A stretch of DNA of 64,000 bases from Cristatella mucedo (GCA_009760855.2 WPIO01000179.1:407001-471000); one strand, 5' to 3'; numbered from the stretch's first letter, positions 1-12,949 are shown. Made by a program: numbers and translations. The notes: generated by a model not told the origin, from the sequence alone.

Positions 1-300
1 TGATGCCAATGCTTAAGCTCTACTCTTAAGAGGCGATATAGTTAGCTTGATTATCGCAGGTAAATTATGTTATTTAATTTACTTGGTCCTTTAAGCCAGT
101 TCTGCACGTTTAAAGAATCAGCATGAGCTCAGTTGGCCAGCTGATATTTTTTTATGCCGTACGTATCCGGTTGCCCATGGACATTGTGCCAGTAACTGCA
201 CACAGCTTAATCCAGAAACAGAAGATCTGTACTAATGTAACGGCATAAGCCGAGCGGGTGCTCATTCTTATGCAACATCAAATCTCCTACCGCCGACTGT
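1..300. other. no recognisable feature
   Basis: I see no coding exon, RNA gene or repeat family shared with the rest of the window here. Confidence 0.4.
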
Positions 301-354
301 GGCACATTATTTACCTCCGTCCTGAGCTGCTATATCCATGCCACTCACTTCCTC

Positions 355-545
355 GACTGCCTTGCTGACTCGGCTATGGTTCTTAGTTCTACTTATTTCT
401 TGAGACGAAGTCTGCTGGATACGTTAAAAGCATCGACAGCCACTCTGACCTAAAGTGCGCCACTGAGAACTCTCCTGCGAATAACCGACTTAATCTTTGT
501 GGCTTGAAGGGGTTACAAACGGAGATAGCATACATAGATACCTAA
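355..545 (+). mobile_element. LINE family B remnant (3' part)
   Basis: This stretch resembles two other places in the window, 32545-33015 and 40930-41115. Shared blocks include a GAGACGAAGTCTG-like core, CTCTCCTGCG, a 'CTTAATCTTTGTGG' type block and a GTTACAAACGGAGA-like end. The copy at 32.6 kb also encodes a decayed 'GPRLWNS' motif of the kind found near the C-terminus of CR1/jockey-like reverse transcriptases. I therefore read all three as 3' debris of a second LINE family. Copy age and boundaries are inferred by eye. Confidence 0.5.
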
Positions 546-662
546 ACATGTCGAAGGCAGATAATGAGTATGGACCGGTAGAAGGCATAAGGCAGATGCT
601 GACTATGCACTGACATCCTGTCGGTGCAACCAACACTACAGATTATACAGATGTGGTGAATG

Positions 663-963
663 ATAACAATAATAATGCACTTGATAAAGCGCCCTCAGAG
701 AACTCAATCTCTTTCTAGGCGCTTTACATTTACTGCAAAGGGAAATGCGATTGAATCGTGAGTAATATCATGCTTGATAAACATGAATAACATGGTTAGG
801 GATGACATGCACAGGGTCAGCATGCAAGTGTGGTTAGTGGCAGCATGCACAGTGTCAGCACGCATAAGCACATCAAGGACGAATCACAGGGACCGACTAA
901 ATGCTGTCCTAAATAGGTGCGTTTTTAGGTTCTTTTAAATGTGGTCAAGTCAGGGGATGTTCT
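663..963 (-). mobile_element. LINE family A, 5'-truncated 3' end copy
   Basis: On the - strand this is the last ~300 bp of the dominant LINE: the end of the ORF ('FKRNLKTxLFRTAF' region), the 3' UTR with its GTGCATGCTGCCACTAACC block, the hairpin, and the trinucleotide tail (read as AATAATAAT on the + strand). It breaks off abruptly at 963, where the tail of the next copy begins in the same orientation. Confidence 0.85.
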
Positions 964-2106
964 ATAACAATGATAATAATAATGCACTTGATAAAGCGAC
1001 CTCGGAGAACTGAATCTCTTTCTAGGCGCTTTACATTTGCTGCAAAGTGAAATGCAATTGAATGGTAAGTAAAATCATGCTTGAAAAACAAACAAAATGA
1101 ATAATATGGTTAGGGGTGACATGCACAGGGTCAGCATGCAAATGTGGTTACTGGCAGCATGCACAGTGTCAGCACGCATGAGCATATCAAGGACGAATCA
1201 CAGGGACCCACTAAATGCTGTCCTAAATAGGTGTTTTCCAGTTCCTTTCAAATGTGGTCAGGTCAGGGGATGTTCTGACGCAGGTCGGGAGGGAGTTCCA
1301 CGCTTTGGGAGCATACGAACTAAATGCACGGTCTCCAAAGGATATAAGGTTTGTACGAGGTATTGGTAGACTGTTGGATTCCAAAAAGCAGGTGGTACGA
1401 TGCTTGGCCTGGTGGGGGAGTAGATCTGAGAGATAGGCTGGAGCCAAAGAATGAAGTGACCTAAAAGTGAGCGACAAAACCTTGAAGTCAATCCATTGCT
1501 TGACTGGTGGCCAGTGCTGGTCGGCGAGAAGTGGTGTGATGTCGCAACTGTGTGGCTCACGACGGACAAGACAAGCTCCGGATTTTTGCGCCATCTGTAA
1601 TCGCCTGATTGCACATGCCGGTAGGCCAGCGAGCAGTGAGTTACAGAAGTCAAGACAGGATGTTACAAATAGGTGGACCAACTTAGACGTGGTATCCTTA
1701 TCTAAACAAGCCCGAATTTTAGCGATGTTATGTAGCTGAAAGTAGGCAGATTTGACTGTGGAGCTGATGTGGTCGTCTAACTAGAGGTCACTTTAGAACA
1801 TGACACCTAAATTTCGAGCTGATTCAACTGAAGATATGCTGGCAGAGCCAATTTTGAGCGTCAGCCTTTCCAATTTCTGAATCACACTGGGTTTGCCCAT
1901 AACTAGTAAGTTAGTTTTATCATCGTTTAGTTTTAGAAAATTTGCTGCCATCCATGTACGGATGTCATCAATACATGCAGCAAGTGAGTTGAGAGAATTT
2001 GAGGTGCTCGAAGGCTGAGAGGGATCAAAGCAAAGGTACAACTGAGTGTCATCCGCATAGAAGTGAAAGCCTAGATTGTGCTTCATGAGCATGTGTGGAT
2101 TCAAGC
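964..2106 (-). mobile_element. LINE family A copy with RT remnant including YADD
   Basis: A ~1.14 kb 5'-truncated copy on the - strand. Translated frames recover the C-terminal part of a reverse transcriptase of the CR1/Rex1/L2 group. It contains the catalytic box F-Y-A-D-D-T-Q-L-Y (near 2060), then LNDDKTNLLVMGK, SRLDFCNSLLAGLPACAIRRLQ, ITPLLADxHWPPVKQ and AWNSLPTCVRTSPDL. These blocks are spread over more than one frame, so the copy is frameshifted and dead. The 3' end carries the family hairpin and an AAT/ATT tail. It abuts the truncated copy at 663-963 in the same orientation. Confidence 0.9.
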
Positions 2107-2109
2107 GTT

Positions 2110-4570
2110 CAATACAGATAAGGTTTAAAAAAAAATCTTACCGTACCGTGTTTAGCAATTTTCACTTTGACATACAGATATGGCCCCCAGCAGGTAGATT
2201 CCACAAAAATGAGCACACTAACGGCACTAGCATGCACGGTAGTCTGGAACATTAAAATTATGAATAAATGACAGCTGCCTTGAGCAGATAATTCTTTCCT
2301 CCACGAAAGATTCTGAGCTCTGTCTGCTTGACCTTGGACGCAGCCTGGATCCTCCAGAACCAGTCCCTAGCCTGTATCTCTTTAAAGACGGGTACGTGAA
2401 CTGTGCCACTTTGGCTTACCATCTTCAACAAATTTATTAGGACCCATGAACAATGCGTGCAGACATACATGTATATGTCATCTGCTAGGGCTTATAAGTA
2501 AGTCACAAGTGATCCACGGCAAGCCCAGCTGATGTACTGCAAAGAGTTTAAACAAACTTTACCCAGCACCCACTAGTGAATGCCAAAAAAAGGCAGCCCT
2601 ACCCACAGCAGCCTGTTGTTGCTGCAGTGTTTTCTTTCGGTACTCTTGATGTAAAATGTGTCGCTTACTCCAAGGTGAAGACCATGGCTTAAGCAGAACT
2701 TTCCAATGACCTGGATGTGGCTAACGCGTTTCTCATTTACTACAGTTCTGTCCTTAGTAGATCCCACCAAATCTCTTCCTATTGTAATTCCAAAAACGTC
2801 CAAATACTGTTTAATTGATTTGACCATATCGAGAGAAGTGCACAAAAAAGTATGCGAACAAGACTCATCTTGGTGGTTGTTTTATCTGATTAATATTTTT
2901 CTTAAATTTTTCGAAATTGCTCTTTAATTGTAGTTTTTGCCAAATTGGATGAAATTATCATAAAAAATCACTGAAAAATATAAACCATTTTTAACAATTT
3001 GTTTTCCGTTACACATTTTTTATCCATAGTTGGAGTTTCAGTTTCAGTATCTTTTTGCTAAACAATTTCTGTTCGAAACAGTTAAGCAGTTAAACAAACA
3101 CCTGTTTACTGGCTTTTGATTTTGGGCGAAAAACAACTGTTTTATTACCACTGTCAAAAATTGGCCAGAAACTCTAGTATAGAGCAAGCAAATGCAAAAA
3201 AGTATGCTGCTTAGCCTAGCACGCTAATGAAAACATAAATACACTCACGGCCGCCGGTTACTGAGACCTACGGCTAGTGAACAGCACTATATCATCCATG
3301 GGTACGCACGTAAATCTGACCAGAAAATTTCACTGGAACTAAAAAAATGCTGATGTGAAAGTAGCGTCTCCAGCTAAGACTTAGAAGATGCGATGTGAGT
3401 GCAGGTTGTGACCGAAGCCGGAATCGAATTGCCGAGCTCACTCACGGCCACTTTTTTGTTTAATCAGGGATGCTGGAGGTGTCCAAAGATTTTTCTTAGA
3501 CTCTTGCAGGCTTAGCATTATTCGAAGTAATTACTTAAAATGCTGCCAGATTGTTAATGCAGTCTCCTTTAACCGGAAATCGCTGCACGTGCATGCAGTA
3601 ATCTTTAATCGCGGCAGCTCGTACAAGAAGCCGAAAGAAATTCCAGGTAGCCATTGTGATCCGCGTGCGGAATCATCAAAATCAGGTCTATTGATGTTAG
3701 TTTTGTCATAGCAATAATCCCTATAAAGCTGTACAGAACTGCCGTAATCAAACAGAATGTGACAATCCAGGATGCTCACTCATTCTTATCACATTGAAGT
3801 TAACGTGTTTGAGCTATACAAATATTTGCCCGTGCAAAGCCGTAGCGCTGGCCTCAGCAACTTTTGGACATCGATTGCCAAACGTGTTAACCGGCCTCAA
3901 CATTTTGTAGCTGCAAGAATGCCGATGTGTTTAGAGCATCATGGTGGCTGAGCAATGCTTTTCGATGTGGTAGGCAGACAGCAAAGCCGAGATAATGCCA
4001 TTTTTAACATCAATTACGTCACGTGTGAGGTTAATGCTTTGTAGGAGTTGAACCCCGACCTTGCCAAGCCAAGTCCACAGTGAAGGAGATGTAATCAGTC
4101 GGGTCCTGACGTCACGTCACCGAAAGTGTGCCTACCGGTAATTGGCCCCTTCGTTTGCACGTAAGCGCATAGCTTCTCTTTCCGCACATGCCGAGAGGTA
4201 AATAGGATCTAAGGGTGAAAGGAGTTTTCTCCCTCTTCGCTACTTTCACCCATTCAGCTTTTAGCTGTATTTTCTAGAAAAAATTCTATAACAGCTACAA
4301 AGCTTTCCCCAGAATGTCACACGCCCAGGATCTAATTAGAGAACGGATTGCATTCAGTAGCAGCTCGATGGTGGATATTCGCGTAGTCACTGCTAGTCAG
4401 AGTGATTAGAACGTGTAAGGCTTGTTTCCCTTTCAGGATGCGTCCAAGGACTCCAAGCTTAGCTAAACTTTTCATTTTCTTCAACACAGCCATGGCTCCT
4501 GGCTGATCATTGTAGTCAAAATGACTTCTTACTCTGACTCACAAGGCCCACGATTAACTGGCCCATTTAG
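2110..4570. other. no gene recognised
   Basis: Moderately A/T-rich sequence with many stops in all frames. I find no exon with protein similarity I can recognise and no window-shared repeat. The short open frames here look like chance. Confidence 0.4.
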
Positions 4571-4576
4571 AGCTGA

Positions 4577-5890
4577 ATAGTAATTATAAATATAAACAAG
4601 TCTTTTGTAAAGCGCCCCAAGAGAAACCAATCACTGTTCAGGCGCTTCAAAACTCTCTTCGAGAGAAACAATAACTAATAATTAGTGAAAAGCAAGGTAT
4701 CCTGCTTAGGCAAGCGTGAAAATTTACATTGTCATCATGCTACGGCAAGCATGCAAAAGCACAAACAAGATTCACGGTTTGCATGTGGCAGAATTTTCGT
4801 TTACTAGCATTGACTCAATCATGCACAGTTGGGCAAAGCGCTCGGGGGAAAATGAGGTCTACTTGAGTGCTTTGTAAAAGCAGGTCCCCGTCGCCCCTAT
4901 TCAGTACGTATACAGTTTCATTACGATTCAACGCGTAAAAGGACAATGCAATTGAACAGAGCCGAGGCGGCGTGGAAAGGGCAGGTTGTCAGCTTCTTTC
5001 TGAATGTCGTCAAATCTGGAGATGACATGATTTCATTCGGTAGTGAGTTCCAAGTTATGGGAGCATAGTAACTGAAGGCACGATCACCAAAGGATTTGAA
5101 GTTAGTAAAGGGCAAAAGCCACCAACCAGAATCAGAAGAGCAGGTGGCGTGACGACTGGTGTGAAGCGAAACTAGTTCAGCTTGGTAGGCTTGGTAGGCT
5201 GAGAGAATAGGGGGATACAGGTGAGTGTCTTGAAGTTGATACGCTACTTGATGGGCAGCCAGTGAGGATTGGTAAGCAGTGGTCTAATGCGACAGTTGCT
5301 ACGTTAATGACAGATAAACCTAGTTGCAGAGTTTTGCACAAACTTTAAACGTGTTATTGGACGGGCGTGAAGACCTAAACATCAATGAGTTACAGAAGTC
5401 TAGTTGGAATGTATGCATGCTTGAACCGGCTTGACATTGTGGTGTCCTTATCCAAGCGAGCCTAAATATGTGCAATGTTACGTAGCTGAAATAAGGCAGA
5501 CTTAACTGAGGAGCACACGTGCTCATCGACTGATAAGTAACTTTGGAGTATGACACCAAGACTCCGGGTGTAGACTACATGATATGCTGGTAGAACCAAT
5601 TTGGTATGTTGGGCTTGATTGTTTCTGTGTAACGCACGATCTGCCTCTATTTAATAAGTCGGTTCGTCTTTATTCAATCTCAGAAAATTATCGACCGTGC
5701 AACTACAAATTTTAGCAATGCATTCTGTTCGGGAACCTTAGAGAGTTTGAGATGCTGGAAAGCAGGGAAGGATCAAAGCAAAAGTAAAGCTGCGTGTCGT
5801 TTCCTTAAAAAGTAAAAGCCTAGACTGTGCTTGGCAATTGCACTAGCTAAAGAGATTGCATAAGCGTTGAAAAAGAAGCGGACCAATAAC
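4577..5890 (-). mobile_element. old, diverged LINE family A-related copy
   Basis: On the - strand the 3' end keeps a variant hairpin (AAGCGCC arm, AGAGA-type inner arm), followed upstream by degenerate coding blocks: NFKSFGDRAFSYYAPITWNS (about 5050-5110), then a QLRNI/CSST segment and a decayed YADD region near 5800. Many indels and substitutions set it apart from the younger copies. I read it as an older subfamily. Confidence 0.7.
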
Positions 5891-7373
5891 GGATCCCGCA
5901 CGGGCACTCCGCGCATCACGTGGCTCACTTGAAAATCCTTTTCGATAAAGGTCTATTCTCTGAGTTTTCCTATTTATATAATTCCTAAATAGTTGCAATG
6001 CAGTCGGCGTGGCTGTTTAATTTAAACCTAGGAAGTCAGGCAGGAGCTATTGGCCACGATAGCCGGCCCTATCTCGGAAGAATATCATGATGTTCTTCGG
6101 CGACGTCTTTTGAATGAAGAGAGGCAGCTACACTAGTGAGTCCAGCGAACCCAATACCATATCTTCCTAGAAGAAGCCGACTGAGTATCTTTCTCACTAT
6201 GTTTCGCTGGCGAGACATGAAAATAATAAAATTAAAATGAAAACGAGACAAAGAAAAGGACAGCTACGCAGGAGCATCCAAGCCGCAGAATCCTTTGTTC
6301 GCACCGAGGCCATTCCTATCGAGAGAATTCTGGAAAACTTTTTTCGATGTCGTGCGGTCGCCTCCTTCGTGGAGGTGTGCACAATTGCCTATACTTTCTC
6401 CTCATTGGAAGGTCAGAGTAGTCATACGGCGAGATCAAATGGTCGAAAAATAGCATAGGATTATCAGCACAAGGAGTCGTTGTCCCCTTGCAAGACAAAC
6501 AAGTTAGGAGGCACTTTGAAGGTCGATGCAGCATCGAGCTGCACGAGTAAAGTCGCATCAGTTTCTGGGACCTAAGGCAGTTCTTCCGGAAGCTCGCATG
6601 CCCTCAGAGAAATTCTAGATTATGATTAGGAAGGTGATTGCTACCTTAAGAAGGTTGCAGCCAGACCGTTGATCTTCCTAGCAAACTTGTCCGAATAGTG
6701 CAGGTTTTTCTACCACGTAGACACCTTCACCATGACTGCGAAAGTCACGAACAGCCTGGTCGACACAGCCTCAGCGTGCGTCGCCGTCGTCCACTTAATA
6801 GCGTATATTCGCAGGCGTAGCAAAAGGCGTCAGCGAGGGGAGTGATGGCGCCTGGGATGCAGATATATCAGCTAATGAAGGAGTCACGTGAGCCACCTCA
6901 TCAGCCAAGGTCCTGCTAGAGTGGCCTACGCAGAAGTCACCGTCGCTTGTGTAGCAGGATTAAGGCTCAGAGAGCACACCAATCTGAGCACTGATGGCTC
7001 AACTAGCGCCTTCCGTGCTTCGGGTGAGGAAATATTTGTGCCATGCATAAGTTCATCACTGCAAGAGTCGCGTCTGCGCGAGTAACAGCCATCGGGCAGA
7101 GGGGCAGCACCGGCGAATACTGAGGGAACCATAACCACCTGCAGGGAAAATACGTCAGATGGCGACGGCGAATGTCTATCCTTACAAAATTTAGCATCAA
7201 AGCTCGTCAAGATGAGGCCTGTGCAAGAATCTCCGCCGCATATGTACAACAGGTCAGGCCTAGAAGTAGAAGTAGCAGGATCAATCCTCTCTAAAAGAAC
7301 AACAATATTCTACAGCAGCAGGGCCGCCGGTTTTCTCGGAGCTACCTCCATCTTAAGAATAGAATGGAATAGT
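5891..7373. other. no gene recognised
   Basis: No exon-like similarity is visible. The short overlapping frames on both strands at 6.0-7.25 kb have no recognisable motif. Confidence 0.4.
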
Positions 7374-7374
7374 G

Positions 7375-7499
7375 GGCCGTGATAGTCCAGGAATTAAGGT
7401 GCTCGCTCTTCACTCCCGAGGCCGAGGGTTCGAATCCGGCAGCGGAAAACAATTTATTGCTAACTTCAAGTGGCGGTGATAGCCGTTAATGCTCTTCTG
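7375..7499 (+). mobile_element. SINE family 2 copy, 3'-truncated, fused to a LINE
   Basis: A tRNA-like head (TTAAGGTGCTCGC, then GGGTTCGAATCC as B box) is followed by the family 2 body (GGCGGTGATAGCCGTTAATGCTC). The copy stops at 'CTCTTCTG', where other family 2 copies continue with CGCTATACAAA. It is joined directly to the 5'-truncated LINE A copy at 7500. Confidence 0.75.
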
Positions 7500-8325
7500 A
7501 CCACATCAGCTCCACAGTCAAATCTGCCTACTTTCAGCTACATAATATTGCTAAAGTTTGGGCTTGTTTAGATAAGGATACCATGTCTAAGTTGGTCCAT
7601 GCATTCGTGACATCCCGTCTCGACTTCTGCAACTCACTGCTTACTGGCCTACCGGCTTGTGCGATCAGGCGATTGCAGCTGGTGAAAAACTCCGCAGCTA
7701 GGCTTGCCCGTCGTGAGCATAGCAGTTGCCACATCACACCACTTCTCGCCAACCTGCACTGGCCACCAGTCAAGCAACGGATTGACTTCAAGGTTTTGTC
7801 GCTCACTTTTAGGTCACTTCATTCTTTGGCTCCTGCCTATCTCTTAGATCTACTCCCCCACCAGGCCAAGCATCGTACCACCCGCTTTTCTGAATCCAGC
7901 AGTTTACCAATATCTCGTACAAACCTCAAATCGTTTGGAGACCGCGAATTTAGTTCGTATGCTCCCAAAGCCTGGAACTCCCTCCCGACACGAGTCAGAA
8001 CATCCCCTGGCTTGACCACATTTAAAAAGAATTAAAAAACACACCTATTTACGACAGCATTTAGTGGGTCCCTGTGATTCGTCCTTCATGTGCTCATGCG
8101 TGCTGACACTGTGCATGCTGCCACTAACGACATTTGCATGCTGACCCTGTGCATGCCACCCCTAACCATGTTATTCATGCTGTTTGTTTATCAAGCATGA
8201 TATTACTCACCATTCAATTGCATTTCCCTTTGCAACAAATGTAAAGCACCTAGCAAGAGATTAAGTTCTCTGAGGACGCTTTATCAAGTGCATTATTTTT
8301 ATTATTCTTATTATTCTACCGCTAT
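7500..8325 (+). mobile_element. LINE family A copy, C-terminal RT region
   Basis: A long open stretch (7583-8035) encodes the RT C-terminal region: KLVHAFVTSRLDFCNSLL, ACAIRRLQLVKNSAARLA, ITPLLANLHWPPVKQRIDF and APKAWNSLPTRVRTSPGL. It ends early within the KKN segment relative to the 46.8-47.9 kb copy. The 3' UTR, hairpin and ATT-rich tail follow and end near 8325. The copy is 5'-truncated at 7500, right against the SINE fragment. Confidence 0.9.
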
Positions 8326-8329
8326 ACAA

Positions 8330-9085
8330 ATCAGACTTCTAAATAAGCTATTATTAACATGACTATTATTATAGGGGCAGATGCTAGTGAGCATAGCCTT
8401 TAGCTGGGAATTCTCTGAGATTTTCTCTCCTCACACATCCTTTCAGCAATATGATTGAGGACTGGGTATATCTGCACACCTTACCCCGGCGGAGCTCTAT
8501 CGGATGCTACTTTACTCCACGTCTCATGCTCTCGGGATCCCACCCTGTCGCCACTGCTGTAAATGTAAATATGTGTGAGCAGTCGCAAACGCAAGAAGAC
8601 CGCACTGACAGCCCGGCTGTGTATTACACATAAATCACAGGAAGCCAGGTAGAAGCTAATAGCCATTATGGCCAACCCACCTACCCCTTGAGAGTATGAA
8701 AGTTTAATAATGAGTCTGCTGTTCGCCGGAAGCGGAACTTACACCAAGATGACAGCGGATCCGACAGTGATCAATGGTATCGCTCTCGAGAAATCCACCA
8801 GAACTAGCTGAGCGATTCTAAGTCAGCGTATTTACATCGGTCGTTACACACTCACAGCAGTGCTGAGTCTCTTGAGTGACTTTCTCGAAAACATGAACGG
8901 AACTTACATACTAGGTCCAAGTTTTAATATCAGACTTTAGCTGGTCTGCCTCTACTCGTTCCTGTGGCTTCGAGAGTTAAGGCAGTGCGAAAACTGGATG
9001 GAAGCTGTTAAAGTTATCCTGGTCAGGTGTCGAATTCTTAATGAGTGGCCTGACAACAGCCTCTTTGGAAGATGCTCGGACTTAA
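8330..9085. other. no gene recognised
   Basis: Nothing supportable. Frames are short and without motifs. Confidence 0.35.
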
Positions 9086-9089
9086 GGCT

Positions 9090-9230
9090 AATGACAGATT
9101 TAGCATGCTGAGACTGTGCAGGTTATCACTAATTGTATTGAAATTCTTCCTTAAAATATATTTACAAAGCCTAGGAAGAGATTTAGCTCTCTGATCGTAT
9201 TATGCCAGCGTATTATTGATATTATTTTGC
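9090..9230 (+). mobile_element. decayed LINE A 3' tail
   Basis: A weak but ordered match to the LINE A 3' UTR: GCATGCTGAGACTGTGCA, then CCTAGGAAGAGATTTAGCTC and a TATTATT-type tail. Only the last ~140 bp is recognisable. Confidence 0.5.
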
Positions 9231-11310
9231 TATTTAAACAGGGCGGCAGTAAATGTAGGCATATCGAGAAAAAAGTAGGCATGGGCCTAGAGGGCTAGTA
9301 GTTTTCTTAGACTGGGATATAAGCTTCGATATCAGAGAAGCCGGGACAGGCTTGAAGGCGGACATCAAGGAAGGCTAGGGAAGGAGTATAAAGACGTCAG
9401 GGAGACTGCCACCTTGTAGATAGGCTATCTAATCTTTTTTAATCTAGTTGATAAAGAAGCTGGAAATTAGCTAGGTCACGTTTGTGCGACTGTGGTTGCA
9501 TTACGTTCTAACAGCAGATATAGTTGGCTTTGGCTATGGTTGATCGGTAAGACCTTTAATAATCTTCGGATGGCGGAAGATCAAAATTCAGTCTTGATTT
9601 ATTTGTATGTTTTTTCAAGCTTGTATTTAGTATTCCTAGCAGATTCTTCAGTAAAATAAAGCCTGTATTTGCGAAGGTGTACATTGGGCTTGGTCAGAGG
9701 AGCAAACTTGGTCAGAGGAGCAAACCTGCAGGCGTCTTGTGGTAGAAATCTACCAAGGAGGCTATGTCAGATGATGGAGGATTAAGCAGAAGTGGTGAGA
9801 TTTTTTTTGGCGCAGCGCTTCATTATCAAGGCTCTTCTGGTTTCGGGATTCAAAGGCAACTTTCGATACCAAAGGGCTGACATACTGCTGAGAAATAGAG
9901 ATCCGCATGTGGTCAGATCAGCAGAAATTGGTTGTAGTAGGAGTTGACAGTGTACAGTCGCAGGAGAACATATGCGATGCGATCAAGAGTGCGTCGCTTG
10001 ATTTGAGCGAGCACATGCATACGGGCCGCAAGAGGGATCGGAAAATTTGACATAAAACAATTCGCGGTATAGGGGGCGCTATGTATATGACTGCCACTGG
10101 TGACAGCTACTGGCTGGATGAGCTCAGCATTTCAGAGATTCAAAGTGCTGCTTCAAGGAGACTGTACGTGGCTGAATTTCATAGAGATCGGGAGACAACT
10201 GCAGCTTCACCACTAGTTTTCAGTGACCTCGGGGTATGGCAGAAAGAGAAGCTGACCTGCGTATCTACAATTCAGGCGCCGCCAAGCAGGAGCAATTAAC
10301 TAGCCACCCCTTTATTGCACTTAAAGCCTTTTGGAAATAATTTATTTTTAGTTACTGGCTTTGACTCTTAGTACGGAATTTCTTTTTAAGGCAATATTTT
10401 GGTTCTCTGACTGCCTACACGAGCACTTCTCTTTCGCGCCATCATATGCTGTGACACGAATGATGCTCACTGTCGCGACTGTCCTCCCGATTCTGCTACG
10501 CTTCTCTCGCTCTCTCTCTCTCTCATTCTTTCTTGCGTCATATGACGTCTTATGGCTACTGCACTGAAAGCCGAAATTTGTGAATAAAAAAAATCACGAA
10601 ATAAAATTATTTCTATTGCGCAAATTTACCATGCAAATGCATGCGATGAGCCGAAGCGCTGCAAGTGAGAGGAACAGCAATCCCTAGCGACTCCAGTGTG
10701 GCTGAAAATTTAGTTTCTCCAATCACCAATCACTGATGGGCCATTCTACAAATAAATTCTTAATTTAACTTTCATAGGCATGGTGCATACTTTTTTTTTA
10801 TAGAACACTTGTTACTGTGGATGTGCAGCGTTTTATCGCCAGCACGAATCCTTATTCTTCAGTACCCGCCTTATCGCAGCTACATTTTAGCAAAACAGAC
10901 CTTGCATACGATGAGATTCTCTACGATTTCTTTTGCATTAAGACTTCTATGGCTGCAATTTGTATAAGTATGAAGATCACCAGGGCATTTCGCCTCGCAT
11001 TCTGTTGAGTTCGTCCTTTACGACCCACATAAATATAGGTCCACTTGTGTTAAGGTAAGCTCCTGAACTTTCCAATAAGGTGCAAAATGAAGTAAACTCT
11101 TAGTGCAGGCCATGGTTTACAAATTGCGATCCTTTTAGTGCACAACTAGAGTGAGCCTATACCGAAATTAGATGGATAGGCGAAGGACGCGTGAAGCTGA
11201 AGTGACCCGCGACTAAACTACTGCAAACTGTTTACGCTGAGCAACATTCGGTGCCAAAACTAATAGGAATGAATTATTGCAAGCGTAAATACATACAAAG
11301 GCTCAGAGCT
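9231..11310. other. no gene recognised
   Basis: No exon or window-shared repeat seen. A short TC run lies at about 10505-10530. Confidence 0.35.
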
Positions 11311-11320
11311 TTCACGCGGA

Positions 11321-11324
11321 TATA

Positions 11325-11356
<32 letters not shown>

Positions 11357-11357
11357 C

Positions 11358-11420
<63 letters not shown>
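11321..11420. repeat. (TA)n microsatellite
   Basis: About 100 bp of nearly pure TA dinucleotides with a few CA interruptions. The open frames across it (repeated Tyr-Ile) are artefacts of the repeat. Confidence 0.95.
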
Positions 11421-11423
<3 letters not shown>

Positions 11424-12180
11424 GTTGATACGAGCTTTCGCTCACTATAGCCAATGAGAAAGAAAGCTCTCAGTTTTGCGCCATGGTAAATTACAAGGAG
11501 CAATTACAAGAAGCGGGTATAGAGCTCACGGTCGCAAGCGGTAGTGAGCTTTAGCAACTAGTGCTGCATTCGATAGGACTACTTGGTTTTTCTTGCGGCC
11601 CTCTTATGACGGAAGCAATCGCGTCCGGTTCGGGAGTGATTCGGGCAAATGACGCCAGTCTCCGATGGCACTCGGCCAGCCTTGAGGCCCGGGCGCCTGA
11701 CCCGCTCCGCTTTATGTCGATGTGATAAATATTCTAGATATACTATGACCGATGTGCGATGTGCGATGTGCGATGCCAAGTGCGATGACCGTGTTCTGGG
11801 CTGAAGCGGACGGCGGCAAAGCGGTCGCACTTCACGGCCCAAGGCTCTTCCGCAGGCGTACACACGGGGCCGGCTAGATCAGCGAATCATTACCTTTTAC
11901 TTTAAGCAGAATGGGCGCGGGTATTGGAAAAATGCATTTGTACATGACTAGGCAATTTGCGGAGGCGCAAGCGTCTCGTGGCCGACCGCCACGCGGCTAC
12001 CAGCAAGTGCAGAGAAAACATTTCTTGCGTCTGTCTGTAATGGCAACTTGGTCTGGTGTCATCGTGCTAGTGTCTGTGGTCGTGTGCTCGCGAAACTTTG
12101 TGCTTTTCTGTCTCCGTCTGGATAAAGCTTGTTAATCTGCTACGATTACCGCAGTCCTGTATTGTTTATACAAGTAAGAA

Positions 12181-12345
12181 CTGGCTTACTTAACTGCCTC
12201 ATTCATATAACAAAAATTAAAAAACTATAGCGGCAGAAGAGCCTAAATGACCATCACTGCCGCTTGCAGACGACAATAAAGGGTTTTGCGCTGCAGGGAG
12301 CAGACCCACGACCTGGATCGTGATGGGCGAGCGCCTCATTCTTGG
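12181..12345 (-). mobile_element. SINE family 2 copy
   Basis: On the - strand it shows the tRNA-like promoter head, the family body (CAATAAAGG and GCCGCTTGCAG on the + strand) and the end (the ACTGCCTCATTCATATA block on the + strand). It matches copies at 16977, 44261 and 59098. Confidence 0.75.
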
Positions 12346-12390
12346 ACCGAGACCGAGAGGGATCAATGAGTAGGGTAATAATCTAAAGAT

Positions 12391-12530
12391 ACCGAGCTGG
12401 TTTGGCTAAGTGGTTAAGGTGCTCGCCCTGACCAAGGTCTGGCCGAAGTCGGTGCTCGAACCCCGTGGCATATGTGAAGCGCCTAAATAAAGTTTAACTT
12501 CTCTTAGGACGCTATACAAATGAATTATAT
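12391..12530 (+). mobile_element. SINE family 1 copy
   Basis: The tRNA-like head has an A box (TGGTTTGGCTAAGTGGTTAA) and a B-box-like GTGCTCGAACC. The conserved middle CCCGTGGCATATGTGAAG leads into a LINE-A-like 3' hairpin region (GCGCC...TTCTCTTAGG...GCTATACAAATG). No polyadenylate tail is present; the end is ATGAATTAT. Confidence 0.8.
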
Positions 12531-12662
12531 TTGTTTTAAATTTAAGACAATTCGGCAAATTATGAAAGAAAAGAAAATACGTGCGGCAAAAATAACAGGA
12601 CTAACTTTATCTCATAGATGGGCTACTTATATATTTGTACAAATACTTGCAGTTTATAAATA

Positions 12663-12700
<38 letters not shown>

Positions 12701-12720
12701 CGTGCGAGCGTGCGTGTGTG
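12663..12720. repeat. (GT)n microsatellite
   Basis: GTGTGT run of about 35 bp that passes into GCGT/GAGC variants. Confidence 0.95.
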
Positions 12721-12949
12721 TCAATTTGACAATACCCGATTCAGGGTATACTAGCTCTTGCCGACGTAAGATTGGGTGAACATACTCGGGCGTACTCTTG
12801 TGACAATCAGAGAGCTAGAGAAAGTGGAAAGATTGCAATTTTTAAACAGGGCAATCGGCGGGAGGAGCGATTTATGAAAGTCAAATCGCAAAATGAACAT
12901 TTATGAGGGGTCAATTGAGTGGTAGGGGCAGGAAAAAGTGAGAGCGAAT

